Assembly (NCBI GenBank): GCA_002473165.1
Contig: DKSD01000100.1
Coordinates: forward strand, 1 to 16,322
Length of the DNA stretch: 16,322 nucleotides
Direction of reading: 5' to 3'
DNA from: Succinatimonas sp. UBA7265
GTDB taxonomy: Bacteria; Pseudomonadota; Gammaproteobacteria; Enterobacterales; Succinivibrionaceae
Position numbers and translations under genes: made by a program. Below are positions 6,239 through 14,789 of the stretch, piece by piece. How positions within the stretch are numbered: position 1 is the first letter of the stretch; each line of letters begins with the position of its first letter. The notes under the pieces are model-generated. The model searched no databases. It was given only the letters and a program-made list of their open reading frames with translations, and was not told where the DNA came from.

Positions 6239-7906
6239 ATGGCTATCACAGCTGCCAGCGTCAAAGAGCCGCCAAAAGCCCTGGGCAAAAAAATGCTCGT
6301 GTGGGCGATCGCGGCTGTCGTGGTGCTGGTCAACCTGTATGCAGACGCCTGCATGTACTTAAACGGAGACATCGTCTACCCGCTGCTTGACATCATCATC
6401 GTCGGCATCGGCGTCTATGTCTTCACGAGCAAGAAGATGTACGCCCAGCGTTACGCTTTCCCCAGCGTGGCGACCATGATCGCGTTCATCATCTTCCCGC
6501 TCGTCTACACCGTCTACATCTCATTTACCAACTACTCAGGCGAACACATCATGACCGTCGACGACGCCATGAAGTACCACCTGAACGCCGTCTACCGCTC
6601 GGAAGGCGGCGACTACCAGTTCAAAATGGTAAGCGCCGAAAACGGCAGGTACCGCCTCGTGCTCACCCAGGACGGCAAGTCGTTTGTGACCGCGCCGCTG
6701 GCGCTTGAGACCGGCGCCATCGATCCTGACGCCAAACCCGTGCAGGTGGCGTTAAAGCCGGCAATCGAGAGCGACACCGCCGCACAGGCCGTCAGCATGA
6801 AAGAGCTTGTGGCCCACCGCCGCGCGCTGCAAAAACTCGAGCTCGTCATCCCTGACAGCAGCATCAGGCTCGGCATGAGCGGGCTGCGCCAGTTCTCGGC
6901 CGAGAGCCCGAAATTCTCCGTCATCGCCAAAGGCGCCAAGACCCCTGAGGGCCTTGAGGTCAACGTGGAGCGCTCGCTCTATGACAACGAGGAGCACAAG
7001 CTCTTCGTGCCGAACATGGAGACCGGCTACTACCAGTACGCCAATGATCAGGGGCTGCCTGAGGGCAAGACCTACGCCCCGGGCTTCCGCGCGAACATCG
7101 GCTTTATGAACTACACGAAGTTCTTTGCCAATAAGTCCGTGCGCCTGCCCTTCCTCCAGATCTTCATCTGGACCGTGGTGTTCGCAGGCTTCACCGTGTT
7201 CATCACCCTGGCAATCGGCATGGTTTTAGCCTGCCTCGTGCAGTGGCAGTTCCTCGCCGGCCGCGGCCTCTACCGCGTGCTGCTCATCCTGCCCTACGCT
7301 GTGCCGTCCTTCATCTCGATCCTGGTGTTCAAAGGCTTGTTCAACCAGAACTTCGGTGAAATTAACATGTTCCTCGAGATGATCATGGGCCCGATCTACA
7401 GCCTGTTCGGGGCGACCTGGACCGCGCCTGAGTGGTTCACGAACCCGTGGCTGGCCCGCGGCATGATCCTCATCGTGAACGCCTGGCTGGGCTACCCTTA
7501 CATGATGATCCTCTGCATGGGCCTTCTAAAGTCCATCCCCGACGATCTCTACGAGGCCACCGCGCTCGAGGGCGCGTCCCCGCTGCAGAACCTGCGCTAT
7601 ATCACGCTGCCGCTGCTGTTAAAGCCGCTGGCTCCGCTGCTCATCGCCTCGTTCGCATTCAACTTCAATAACTTCGTGCTGATCCAACTGTTGACCAAAG
7701 GCGGGCCGGACATCATTGAGTCCAACGTCCCGGCAGGCTACACCGACTTGCTCGTGAGCTTCACCTACCGCATCGCCTTCGAAGGCAACAAGGGCAATGA
7801 CTACGGCCTGGCCGCCGCCATCGCCACGCTGATCTTTATCCTGGTCGGTTTCCTGAGCCTCTTGCAGTTAAGGCTCATCCGCCAGAACGCAGACCAAAGA
7901 GTTTAA
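6239..7906 (+). CDS. malF: Maltose ABC transporter permease MalF
   Basis: This 555-residue inner-membrane subunit of MalFGK2 lines the transport path with MalG. Its layout follows E. coli MalF (514 aa). Two N-terminal membrane segments come first (around residues 20-70). A third at about 79-97 leads into the large periplasmic P2 domain at roughly 100-300, which docks MalE. A permease core of five further segments follows (FIWTVVFAGFTVFITLAIGM onward). The EAA loop that grips MalK reads EATALEGASPLQNLRYITLP, beginning at E439. GPD and PAGYTDLLVSFTYRIAFEG near the C-terminus are strongly MalF-like. The extra length (about 40 aa) is mostly in P2 and in a short stretch near PIYSLFGATWTAPEW. AAAGGAAG precedes the ATG. 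malG begins 12 bp after the stop. Confidence 0.96.
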   Translation: MAITAASVKEPPKALGKKMLVWAIAAVVVLVNLYADACMYLNGDIVYPLLDIIIVGIGVYVFTSKKMYAQRYAFPSVATMIAFIIFPLVYTVYISFTNYSGEHIMTVDDAMKYHLNAVYRSEGGDYQFKMVSAENGRYRLVLTQDGKSFVTAPLALETGAIDPDAKPVQVALKPAIESDTAAQAVSMKELVAHRRALQKLELVIPDSSIRLGMSGLRQFSAESPKFSVIAKGAKTPEGLEVNVERSLYDNEEHKLFVPNMETGYYQYANDQGLPEGKTYAPGFRANIGFMNYTKFFANKSVRLPFLQIFIWTVVFAGFTVFITLAIGMVLACLVQWQFLAGRGLYRVLLILPYAVPSFISILVFKGLFNQNFGEINMFLEMIMGPIYSLFGATWTAPEWFTNPWLARGMILIVNAWLGYPYMMILCMGLLKSIPDDLYEATALEGASPLQNLRYITLPLLLKPLAPLLIASFAFNFNNFVLIQLLTKGGPDIIESNVPAGYTDLLVSFTYRIAFEGNKGNDYGLAAAIATLIFILVGFLSLLQLRLIRQNADQRV

Positions 7907-7918
7907 GGAGAGAGCACT

Positions 7919-9157
7919 ATGCCAATGGTTCAATCCAAAAACCTCAAGTACAGAAAGGCCTCGGCTCATCTGTTCCTGATCGTTTTCCTGGCTTTCATTA
8001 TTTTCCCGCTCCTGATGGTCGTGACGATCTCCTTCCGCCAGGGCAACTACTCCGTGGGCGATGTCATCCCCACCCCTGAGACCTCGACGCTCGATCACTG
8101 GAAGCTCGCTTTGGGCATCCCGGTGCACGGCTACGCCAGGGTTTCGGGCGCTGACATCAGCTTCGTGAAGACCGATGAAGGCAAGACGGTGCTCTACGCC
8201 GCCGAAAACGGCACCGATCCCTTTGAGGCCTTCGTCACCGCGCCTTTCTCCGTAAAAGACGCGGAACACGCCTCAGAGGATCAGCGCTTTGCCGTCAAGG
8301 CCGCCTCGCCCGATACGGCCCCTGACAGTGCGAACCTGCTCTCAGACGATGAGACCTACGCGCTGTCGTCGGCGTTAAACGGCAAGCTTGACATCAGCGT
8401 TGCCAAGGATGACGGCTCCGAGGAGCACTACTCCATTGAGGCCAACGACAGATCCGGCACTTCCTACGGCCTGTACCGCGAGAAGGTGACGAACCCGCCG
8501 TTCCCGGTGCTACACTGGCTGTGGAACTCCATTAAGGTGGCTTTCATCACCGCGGCGCTCATCATCTGCCTGTCGACGACTTCCGCTTACGCGTTCGCGC
8601 GCATGCGCTTCAAAGGCAGGGCGTTCATCTTAAACTCCATGCTGATCTTCCAGATGTTCCCGGCGGTGCTGGCCCTGGTCGCCATCTACGCTTTGTTCAA
8701 CCGCATCGGCAGTTACATCCCCTCTTTGGGCCTGAACTCGCACGGCGGCCTGATCCTCTCGTACTTGGGAGGCGTGGCGCTGCACATCTGGACCATCAAG
8801 GGCTATTTTGAAACGATCGATCCTTCGCTCGAACAGGCCGCGGCCATAGACGGCGCGACCCCGTGGCAGGCGTTCAGGCTCATATTGCTGCCGCTGTCCG
8901 TGCCGATCCTGGCCGTCGTGTTCATCCTGGCTTTCATCAGCACCATCACCGAAGTGCCGGTCGCATCCATCCTCCTCATGGACATGGACAAGCTGACCCT
9001 GGCCGTGGGCGCGCAGCAGTACCTCTACCCGCAGAATTACCTGTGGGGCGATTTCGCCGCCGCCGCAGTGCTCTCGGGCCTGCCGATCACCGTGGTCTTC
9101 CTGCTGGCCCAGAAGTGGCTCGTGGGCGGCCTGACCGCAGGCGGCGTCAAAGGCTGA
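7919..9157 (+). CDS. malG: Maltose ABC transporter permease MalG with an enlarged periplasmic loop
   Basis: This is the second inner-membrane permease of MalFGK2. At 412 residues it is far longer than E. coli MalG (296). The N-terminus (MPMVQSKNLKYRKASAH, first membrane segment about 15-38, FRQGNYSVGDVIP, DHWKLALG) and everything after residue 192 (PPFPVLHWLWNSIKVA, STTSAYAFARMRFKG, LIFQMFPAVLALVAIYALF, GLTAGGVKG at the end) match E. coli MalG closely. The EAA loop begins EQAAAIDGATPWQAF at about 305. The difference is one insertion of about 116-120 residues, roughly 70-190, in the first periplasmic loop between ALGIPV and PPFPV. The insertion is hydrophilic, with strand-like segments and an FVTAP motif also found in MalF P2. 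GGAGAG precedes the ATG. The frame is open throughout, so this is not a frameshift artefact. Confidence 0.96.
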   Translation: MPMVQSKNLKYRKASAHLFLIVFLAFIIFPLLMVVTISFRQGNYSVGDVIPTPETSTLDHWKLALGIPVHGYARVSGADISFVKTDEGKTVLYAAENGTDPFEAFVTAPFSVKDAEHASEDQRFAVKAASPDTAPDSANLLSDDETYALSSALNGKLDISVAKDDGSEEHYSIEANDRSGTSYGLYREKVTNPPFPVLHWLWNSIKVAFITAALIICLSTTSAYAFARMRFKGRAFILNSMLIFQMFPAVLALVAIYALFNRIGSYIPSLGLNSHGGLILSYLGGVALHIWTIKGYFETIDPSLEQAAAIDGATPWQAFRLILLPLSVPILAVVFILAFISTITEVPVASILLMDMDKLTLAVGAQQYLYPQNYLWGDFAAAAVLSGLPITVVFLLAQKWLVGGLTAGGVKG

Positions 9158-9186
9158 CGGACGCTTAGGACACAAGAGTTTAATTT

Positions 9187-9228
9187 GGGCACGGATGGCG
9201 CCAAAGAAGAACGGCGCCCTGCCCTTTT
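9187..9228 (+). terminator. Hairpin with short T tail between malG and malK
   Basis: GGCGCC (9197-9202) pairs with GGCGCC (9213-9218), extended by GGGCA (9187-9191) with TGCCC (9220-9224) across bulges, and followed by TTTT. It is weaker than the malE-malF element. It may attenuate transcription or mark a processing site before malK. Confidence 0.55.
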
Positions 9229-9243
9229 AGAAGAGATTTTCAA

Positions 9244-10395
<1,152 letters not shown>

Positions 10396-10713
10396 GCTTA
10401 AAGGATTCTTTTAGTGACCCAAGGCGGGGGACGCGAGTCTCCCGCCTTTTTTGATCGAAATTTTTCTGAGCCTTGTCCGCCTTCTTTAAAAAATTTCCGC
10501 CGCAATACAGCCTCAGGGGGTAGACTTAACCCGATTTTTTTCTCAGAAACTCCAGCCTTTTTGATTTTCTGAAGAAATTTTTTCGCTAAAACCGCAGCCT
10601 GCAACAGACTGCCCCATAACAACAAAAAAAAAGCCCCTGGCGGCGCCGGATCACAGGCTGCCTTAATGCCGTGCGCCGGATCGCGCGCGCCTTTTGGGGC
10701 TTTGGAGACAACC
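10396..10713. other. Intergenic region between malK and abgT
   Basis: This 318-bp stretch has no gene. Beyond the malK terminator it is T- and A-rich (10450-10632) and probably carries the abgT promoter, but I see no convincing -35/-10 pair. Near abgT, AAAGCCCC (10630-10637) pairs with GGGGCTTT (10696-10703), with GGCG/CGCC pairing inside. GCGCCGGATC is directly repeated at 10643-10652 and 10673-10682. The structure ends just before the ribosome site GGAG (10704-10707). Confidence 0.55.
10421..10452 (+). terminator. Intrinsic terminator of the malEFGK operon
   Basis: AAGGCGGG pairs with CCCGCCTT. GAC/GTC forms an inner stem around a GCGA loop, and six T follow the stem. It lies 25 bp after the malK stop. 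Confidence 0.9.
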
Positions 10714-12282
10714 ATGACAGACACTCCTGCCAAAGTAAGCCTGCTCAACCGCTTTTTAAACTGCATAGAGCGCATGGGCAACAAGCTGCCGCACATCACG
10801 ATGCTGTTCATCTACGCGCTCATCGTGACCATGCTGGTTTCTTTGTGCCTCTCTTTCATAAATTTTGATTACGTGCACCCGAATACCGGCGAGAAGATCA
10901 AAATCCTCAACATGTTCGCGCCGGACAATCTGCTCTCGCTCATCGTAAGCTCCGTAAAGAACTTCATGGGCTTCCCGCCTTTGGGGATCACCATCGTGGC
11001 GACGCTGGGCATCGGCATCGCCGAGGGCTCAGGCTTCGTCAACGTCCTCATCAAGAAATTCCTCTCCGTGACCCCGCAGAAATTCCTGACGCCGACCGTG
11101 GTGTTCGTCAGCGTGATCTGCCACATCGTCAGCGACTCGGCCTACACCATCCTCATGCCGGTGTCCGCGCTGATCTTCTACGTGTCAGGCCGCCATCCCA
11201 TGGCCGGCATCGCCTGTTCGTTTGCCGGGCTCGCCGGCGGCTTTACGGCCTCCTACACCCCGTCGATCATCGATCCGGTCATGCAAAGCTTCACTGAGGC
11301 CGCGGCGCACATCATCGATCCGGGCTACAGCGTCAACGTGCTGTGCAACTACTTCTACGCCTTAGGCGGCACGTTCTTTGTGATCGGCACGGTCTGGTAC
11401 GTGACCGACAAGATCATCGAGCCGCGCCTGTGGGCGACCATGCCGCTGGACAGCGGTCTCAAAGATCAAAAAGATCTCGCGTTGTCCTCAGTGTCAGCCA
11501 AAGAAAACCGCGCCTAATGGCTGGCGATCGGATCGGTGATCTTCATGCTGGCCCTGCTCTTTGCGCTCTGCTGGCCTGACAGCTCGCTGCTGCGCGCCCC
11601 TGACGGCTCGCTGACCTCGCCCAAAGCCCCGGTCATGCAGGGTCTGGTGCCGCTGCTCTTTATCTTTTTCTCCGTGCCGGGCATCGTCTACGGCTTTGCC
11701 GCAGGCACGTTTAAGAACGCCAATGATGTGATCCATTCCATGGAGCACATCATGGACATGCTGATCTCCTTTATCGTGTTCTGCTTCTTCGCAGGCCAGT
11801 TCCTCTATGTGTTCGGCCACTCGAACATCGGCTCGCTTTTGGCCGTGTCCGGCGCCGAGTTCTTAAAGAACCTCGGCATGCCCTCGGGGATCACGCTCTT
11901 TGGCATCATCATGCTGACTGCGTGCCTGAACCTGCTCATCACCTCGGCTACCTCGAAATGGGCGATCCTCTCGACGATCTTCGTGCCGATGCTGATGATG
12001 CTGGGCATCAGCCCGGAGCTGACCCAGGCCGCCTTCCGCGTCTCCGACTCCGCCGTCAACGTCTGCACGCCGATGTTCGCGTTCTACCCGCTGCTCATCG
12101 GCTACTGCCAGCGCTACTGCCACAAAGCGGGCGTCGGCACGTTAAGCTCCATGATGCTGCCCTACACTTTCGCGCTGCTCATCGTGCTGACCGTCGTGCT
12201 TTACGCCTACTGGTTCATCGGCATCCCGCTGGGCTTCCAGAGCGGCTTTGACTATCCGTCCACCATGTTTCCCCGCAGCTGA
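10714..12282 (+). pseudogene. abgT: AbgT-family aminobenzoyl-glutamate transporter, split by an in-frame TAA
   Basis: The frame encodes an inner-membrane transporter of the AbgT family (p-aminobenzoyl-glutamate uptake in E. coli; some members export antifolates). From the ATG at 10714, with GGAG 6 nt upstream, the first part (267 aa) shows ERMGNKLPHITMLFIYALI, FPPLGITIVATLGIGIAEGSG, and FVSVICHIVSDSAYTILMP. It ends at SAKENRA before TAA at 11515-11517. The same frame continues at once with WLAIGSVIFMLALLF through to 12282. That part includes KGLVPL-like QGLVPLLFIFFSVPGIVYG, TSATSKWAILSTIFVPMLMMLG, RVSDSAVN and the C-terminal IGIPLGF. The total of 522 codons fits the family (E. coli AbgT 508 aa). 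A conserved Leu sits at the stop position, so TTA to TAA is the simplest origin. pepT follows 20 bp later. A recent nonsense mutation or a sequencing error are both possible. Confidence 0.87.
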
Positions 12283-12302
12283 TGAAATAAGGGGCAGTGC
12301 AT

Positions 12303-13535
12303 ATGCTGGATAAAAGAAAAGAACTGGTAACGAGGTTTTTGCGCTACGTCGCGATCCCCTCGCAGTCTGATGAAAAAAACAGCGCCGTCCCGAGCACCCC
12401 GGGGCAGCGCACTCTCGCGCAGCTGCTCGCGCGCGAGCTCAAAGAGCTCGGACTTAGCGACGTAAGCGTCGATGAGCACTCCGTGGTTTACGGCACACTC
12501 AAGGCCAACGCCAAAGGGCCCGCAATCGGCTTTGTCTCGCACCTTGACACCGTGGACGTGGCGCTGAGCCCGGAGATCCACCCGCAGATCCTGCGCTACG
12601 CAGGCGGCGACGTCTGCTTAAACCGTGAGAAGGATCTGTGGATCCGCGTAAAAGAGCATCCGGAGCTTGAGCGCTATAAAGGCGAGGAGATCATCTTCAC
12701 GGACGGCACCTCGGTCTTGGGCGCCGACAATAAATCAGCCATGGCCAACATCATGACGATGTTCGCCGTGCTGCACGACGATCCCTCCATCAAGCACAGC
12801 GAGCTGCACGTCGCCTTCGTCCCCGACGAGGAAAAAGGCCTGTGCGGCTCCAAGATCATGGATCTTGGAAAATTCAAGGTCGATTTTGCCTACACCATCG
12901 ACTCGTGCGAGCTAGGCGAGGTGGTCTGGGAGACGTTTAACGCCGGTTCCGGGAAGCTGTGCGTGCAAGGCGTCAGCGCCCACCCGATGTCGGCAAAAGG
13001 CGTGATGGTCAATCCGCTGTTGGTCGTCCACGACTTTGTGGCGATGTTCGATCGCAAGCAGACCCCTGAATGCACGGACGGCAAGGACGGCTACTGGTGG
13101 TTCCAGAGCGTCACCTCCGATCCGCTCAACGCCGTGCTCGGCATCAACATCCGCGATCACGACAAACAGCGCTACGAATGGCGCAAGCAGGTTTTGCGCG
13201 ACAACGCCCGAAAACTGCAAGAACAGTACCCGACTGCGAAGATCGCTTTGGAGCTCTCCGACACCTACGAGAATATCGCCAACAACGTGACGCGCGACGA
13301 TCCGCCGGTGGCCCTGCTCTACAAGGCTCTTGAAGAGCTCGGCATCAAAGCCAAGACCTACGCCATGCGCGGCGGCACCGACGGCTCCGCGCTCTCGGCG
13401 CGCGGCATTGTGACCCCCAACTACTTTACGGGCGCCCACAATTTCCACTCCAGCGCCGAGTTCCTGCCGCTCTCCTCCTTTGAAAAATCGCTCTCCGTGA
13501 CCTTAAAGCTCATCGAGCTGGCGCTTGAGAGCTGA
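12303..13535 (+). CDS. pepT: Peptidase T (tripeptide aminopeptidase, M20B family)
   Basis: This 410-residue cytosolic zinc aminopeptidase removes the N-terminal residue of tripeptides. Length matches E. coli PepT (408). The two-zinc site is complete: SHLDTVD (H80, D82), GADNKSAMA (D142), PDEEKGLCGSK (E176 as catalytic base, E177), TIDSCELGEV (D200) and GAHNFHSSAEFLP (H379). The lid-domain region SGKLCVQGVSAHPMSAKG and the RGGTDGSALSARGI block are typical. I use the ATG at 12303, with AAGGGG about 8 nt upstream. The GTG two codons earlier is too close to that ribosome site. It is 20 bp after the abgT frame and probably co-transcribed. M20-family hydrolases commonly accompany AbgT transporters (AbgA/AbgB in E. 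coli), which suggests use of imported glutamyl compounds or peptides, but PepT specificity argues for general peptide breakdown. Confidence 0.94.
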   Translation: MLDKRKELVTRFLRYVAIPSQSDEKNSAVPSTPGQRTLAQLLARELKELGLSDVSVDEHSVVYGTLKANAKGPAIGFVSHLDTVDVALSPEIHPQILRYAGGDVCLNREKDLWIRVKEHPELERYKGEEIIFTDGTSVLGADNKSAMANIMTMFAVLHDDPSIKHSELHVAFVPDEEKGLCGSKIMDLGKFKVDFAYTIDSCELGEVVWETFNAGSGKLCVQGVSAHPMSAKGVMVNPLLVVHDFVAMFDRKQTPECTDGKDGYWWFQSVTSDPLNAVLGINIRDHDKQRYEWRKQVLRDNARKLQEQYPTAKIALELSDTYENIANNVTRDDPPVALLYKALEELGIKAKTYAMRGGTDGSALSARGIVTPNYFTGAHNFHSSAEFLPLSSFEKSLSVTLKLIELALES

Positions 13536-13581
13536 GAGCGATCCAGAAGCCGCCGCACCTGACGGACTGCCTTAAGCATTC

Positions 13582-13610
13582 AAATCCGGATCTTTGCATC
13601 CGGATTTTTT
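13582..13610 (+). terminator. Intrinsic terminator after pepT
   Basis: A perfect 10-bp stem, AAATCCGGAT/ATCCGGATTT, with a CTTTGC loop is followed by further T. It ends the abgT-pepT unit before the recombinase gene. Confidence 0.9.
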
Positions 13611-13689
13611 GCGCCCGCATTTTCCCTGCCCGGTCAAAGTCCTGAGCGAACCGCCAGATTCGCCATTTTGCAAAACAGGAGAAATGCAT

Positions 13690-14712
13690 ATGGAAAACAA
13701 AGCAATCAGCGACACCCCAGAGGACAGGCTCAAAGAGGCGGCGGAGCTTGAGCGCCGGATCGCAAAGCTGCGCCGCAGCCCCAGGCTGGGCAGGCTGTTT
13801 AAGCTCTACATCGACAACTGCAGCGGCGTGCTCAAAGGCGCATCCTGCCAAAGGCTTACCGAGCTGTGGTGCCGGCACATGGGGCCTGCCGAGGAACTCA
13901 GGGCCGATCGCATCAGCCCGCTCATCATCCAGGAACTCGTGCTCCGGCAGATCTTTGCCGAGCGCAAGTACGCCACTGGCGTCATGCTCTCCTCTGCCCT
14001 GCCCCGGCTCACCGCATTCGCGGTGGCCGCGGGGATCCTCAAAAGCGATCCGCTCGCCACGCTCAAAGAGCTGCCCCTCGTCAAGCGCATGAAGCGCAAG
14101 GCCGACGAGCACGCCCTGCACCGCCCGACGTTCAGCCACAGCCGCCTGGACAGCGAGCTTAAAAAGCTCGCGCGGATCTTCAGAGAAAAAGGCAGCGATC
14201 GCAGGCAGGCGCTGCTTGAGCTCTCGCTCAGGCTGCTCCTGCGCCCGGGAGAGACCGTGGCGCTGCGCATTGGCGATCTTGATCTCAAAGAGCATGTGCT
14301 CAGGGTTCACATGACTAAGACGAGGGATCTGTTCGTGATCCCCACCGACGAAAAGCTTGAGGCGCTGCTGCAAAAGGCTTTCTGCGATTTCGGCAGCGCT
14401 ACTGAGGGCTGGGTGTTCAGAGGGGTAAGAAATCCCAAAGCCCATCTCTCAGCACAGACGCTTAACAAAGCGCTCAAGAGCTTAGGGTACAAAGGGGTGC
14501 TGTGCGCACACGGGATCCGCGCGATCGGCTCAAACTGGTTTGCCCACCACTCGCGAGTGGTACCGCCTTATGTAAGGGAGAGCGTCTTGCAGCACGCGGT
14601 CTCAGGGACGGACACAGCCTACCGCCATGACGACGACTACCTTCTGCAGCGCCGCCAGGCCATGAAACTGTGGTGGCGCTACCTCGACAAGTTCTTTGAT
14701 AAAGAGGTTTAA
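13690..14712 (+). CDS. Tyrosine recombinase (P4-integrase-like catalytic domain)
   Basis: This 340-residue site-specific DNA recombinase has a full tyrosine-recombinase catalytic set: R185 in LLRPGETVALRIGDLD, K210 in HMTKTRDL, H274 and R277 in HGIRAIGSNW, H302 in LQHAV, and nucleophile Y311 in TAYRHDDDYL, nine residues after H302 as usual. The block around Y311 and the ending RRQAMKLWWRYLDKFF resemble P4-type phage and island integrases. The first 150 residues form a helical core-binding-like region, but I see no typical N-terminal arm-binding (DUF4102-like) domain. I start at the ATG at 13690 because AGGAG lies 8-9 nt upstream; earlier in-frame codons run back into the pepT terminator. It lies alone between pepT and lamB, with no tRNA gene, cargo or phage genes beside it. 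Substrate site and role are unknown. Confidence 0.92.
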   Translation: MENKAISDTPEDRLKEAAELERRIAKLRRSPRLGRLFKLYIDNCSGVLKGASCQRLTELWCRHMGPAEELRADRISPLIIQELVLRQIFAERKYATGVMLSSALPRLTAFAVAAGILKSDPLATLKELPLVKRMKRKADEHALHRPTFSHSRLDSELKKLARIFREKGSDRRQALLELSLRLLLRPGETVALRIGDLDLKEHVLRVHMTKTRDLFVIPTDEKLEALLQKAFCDFGSATEGWVFRGVRNPKAHLSAQTLNKALKSLGYKGVLCAHGIRAIGSNWFAHHSRVVPPYVRESVLQHAVSGTDTAYRHDDDYLLQRRQAMKLWWRYLDKFFDKEV

Positions 14713-14729
14713 AAGCGCTCCGGCGCTTT
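14712..14729 (+). terminator. Weak hairpin at the recombinase stop codon
   Basis: AAAGCGC/GCGCTTT forms a perfect 7-bp stem with a TCCG loop that begins at the last base of the stop codon. Only three T lie in the stem and no T tail follows, so termination may be incomplete and some transcription may pass into lamB. Confidence 0.4.
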
Positions 14730-14746
14730 CATAGCGCAAGTTAGAC

Positions 14747-14785
14747 GTTCCTTCCCCGCCAAACGCGGGTTTACGGGGAAGGAAC
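14747..14785 (+). promoter_or_regulatory. 12-bp perfect hairpin covering the lamB ribosome site
   Basis: GTTCCTTCCCCG (14747-14758) is the exact reverse complement of CGGGGAAGGAAC (14774-14785). Inside, AAAC (14761-14764) and GTTT (14769-14772) pair around GCGG. The 3' arm contains the Shine-Dalgarno AAGGAA, 5 nt before the lamB ATG. In a folded leader the ribosome site would be fully paired. Confidence 0.75.
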
Positions 14786-14789
14786 AAAA

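Noticed and set aside
10624..10703. A - strand terminator formed by the poly-A run and the GC hairpin before abgT
   Set aside because: On - the stem is followed by a long T run, but the loop is about 58 nt and there is no - strand gene upstream to terminate.
12297..12302. GTG start for pepT
   Set aside because: Only 2 nt separate it from the GGGG ribosome site; the ATG at 12303 has correct spacing and gives the usual PepT length.
13594..13689. Longer N-terminus for the recombinase
   Set aside because: It would begin inside the pepT terminator and lacks a ribosome site, whereas AGGAG is properly placed for 13690.
13510..14445. A 311-codon open frame on - opposite the recombinase
   Set aside because: The + strand encodes a complete tyrosine-recombinase catalytic set, and the antisense product shows no domain or ribosome site.
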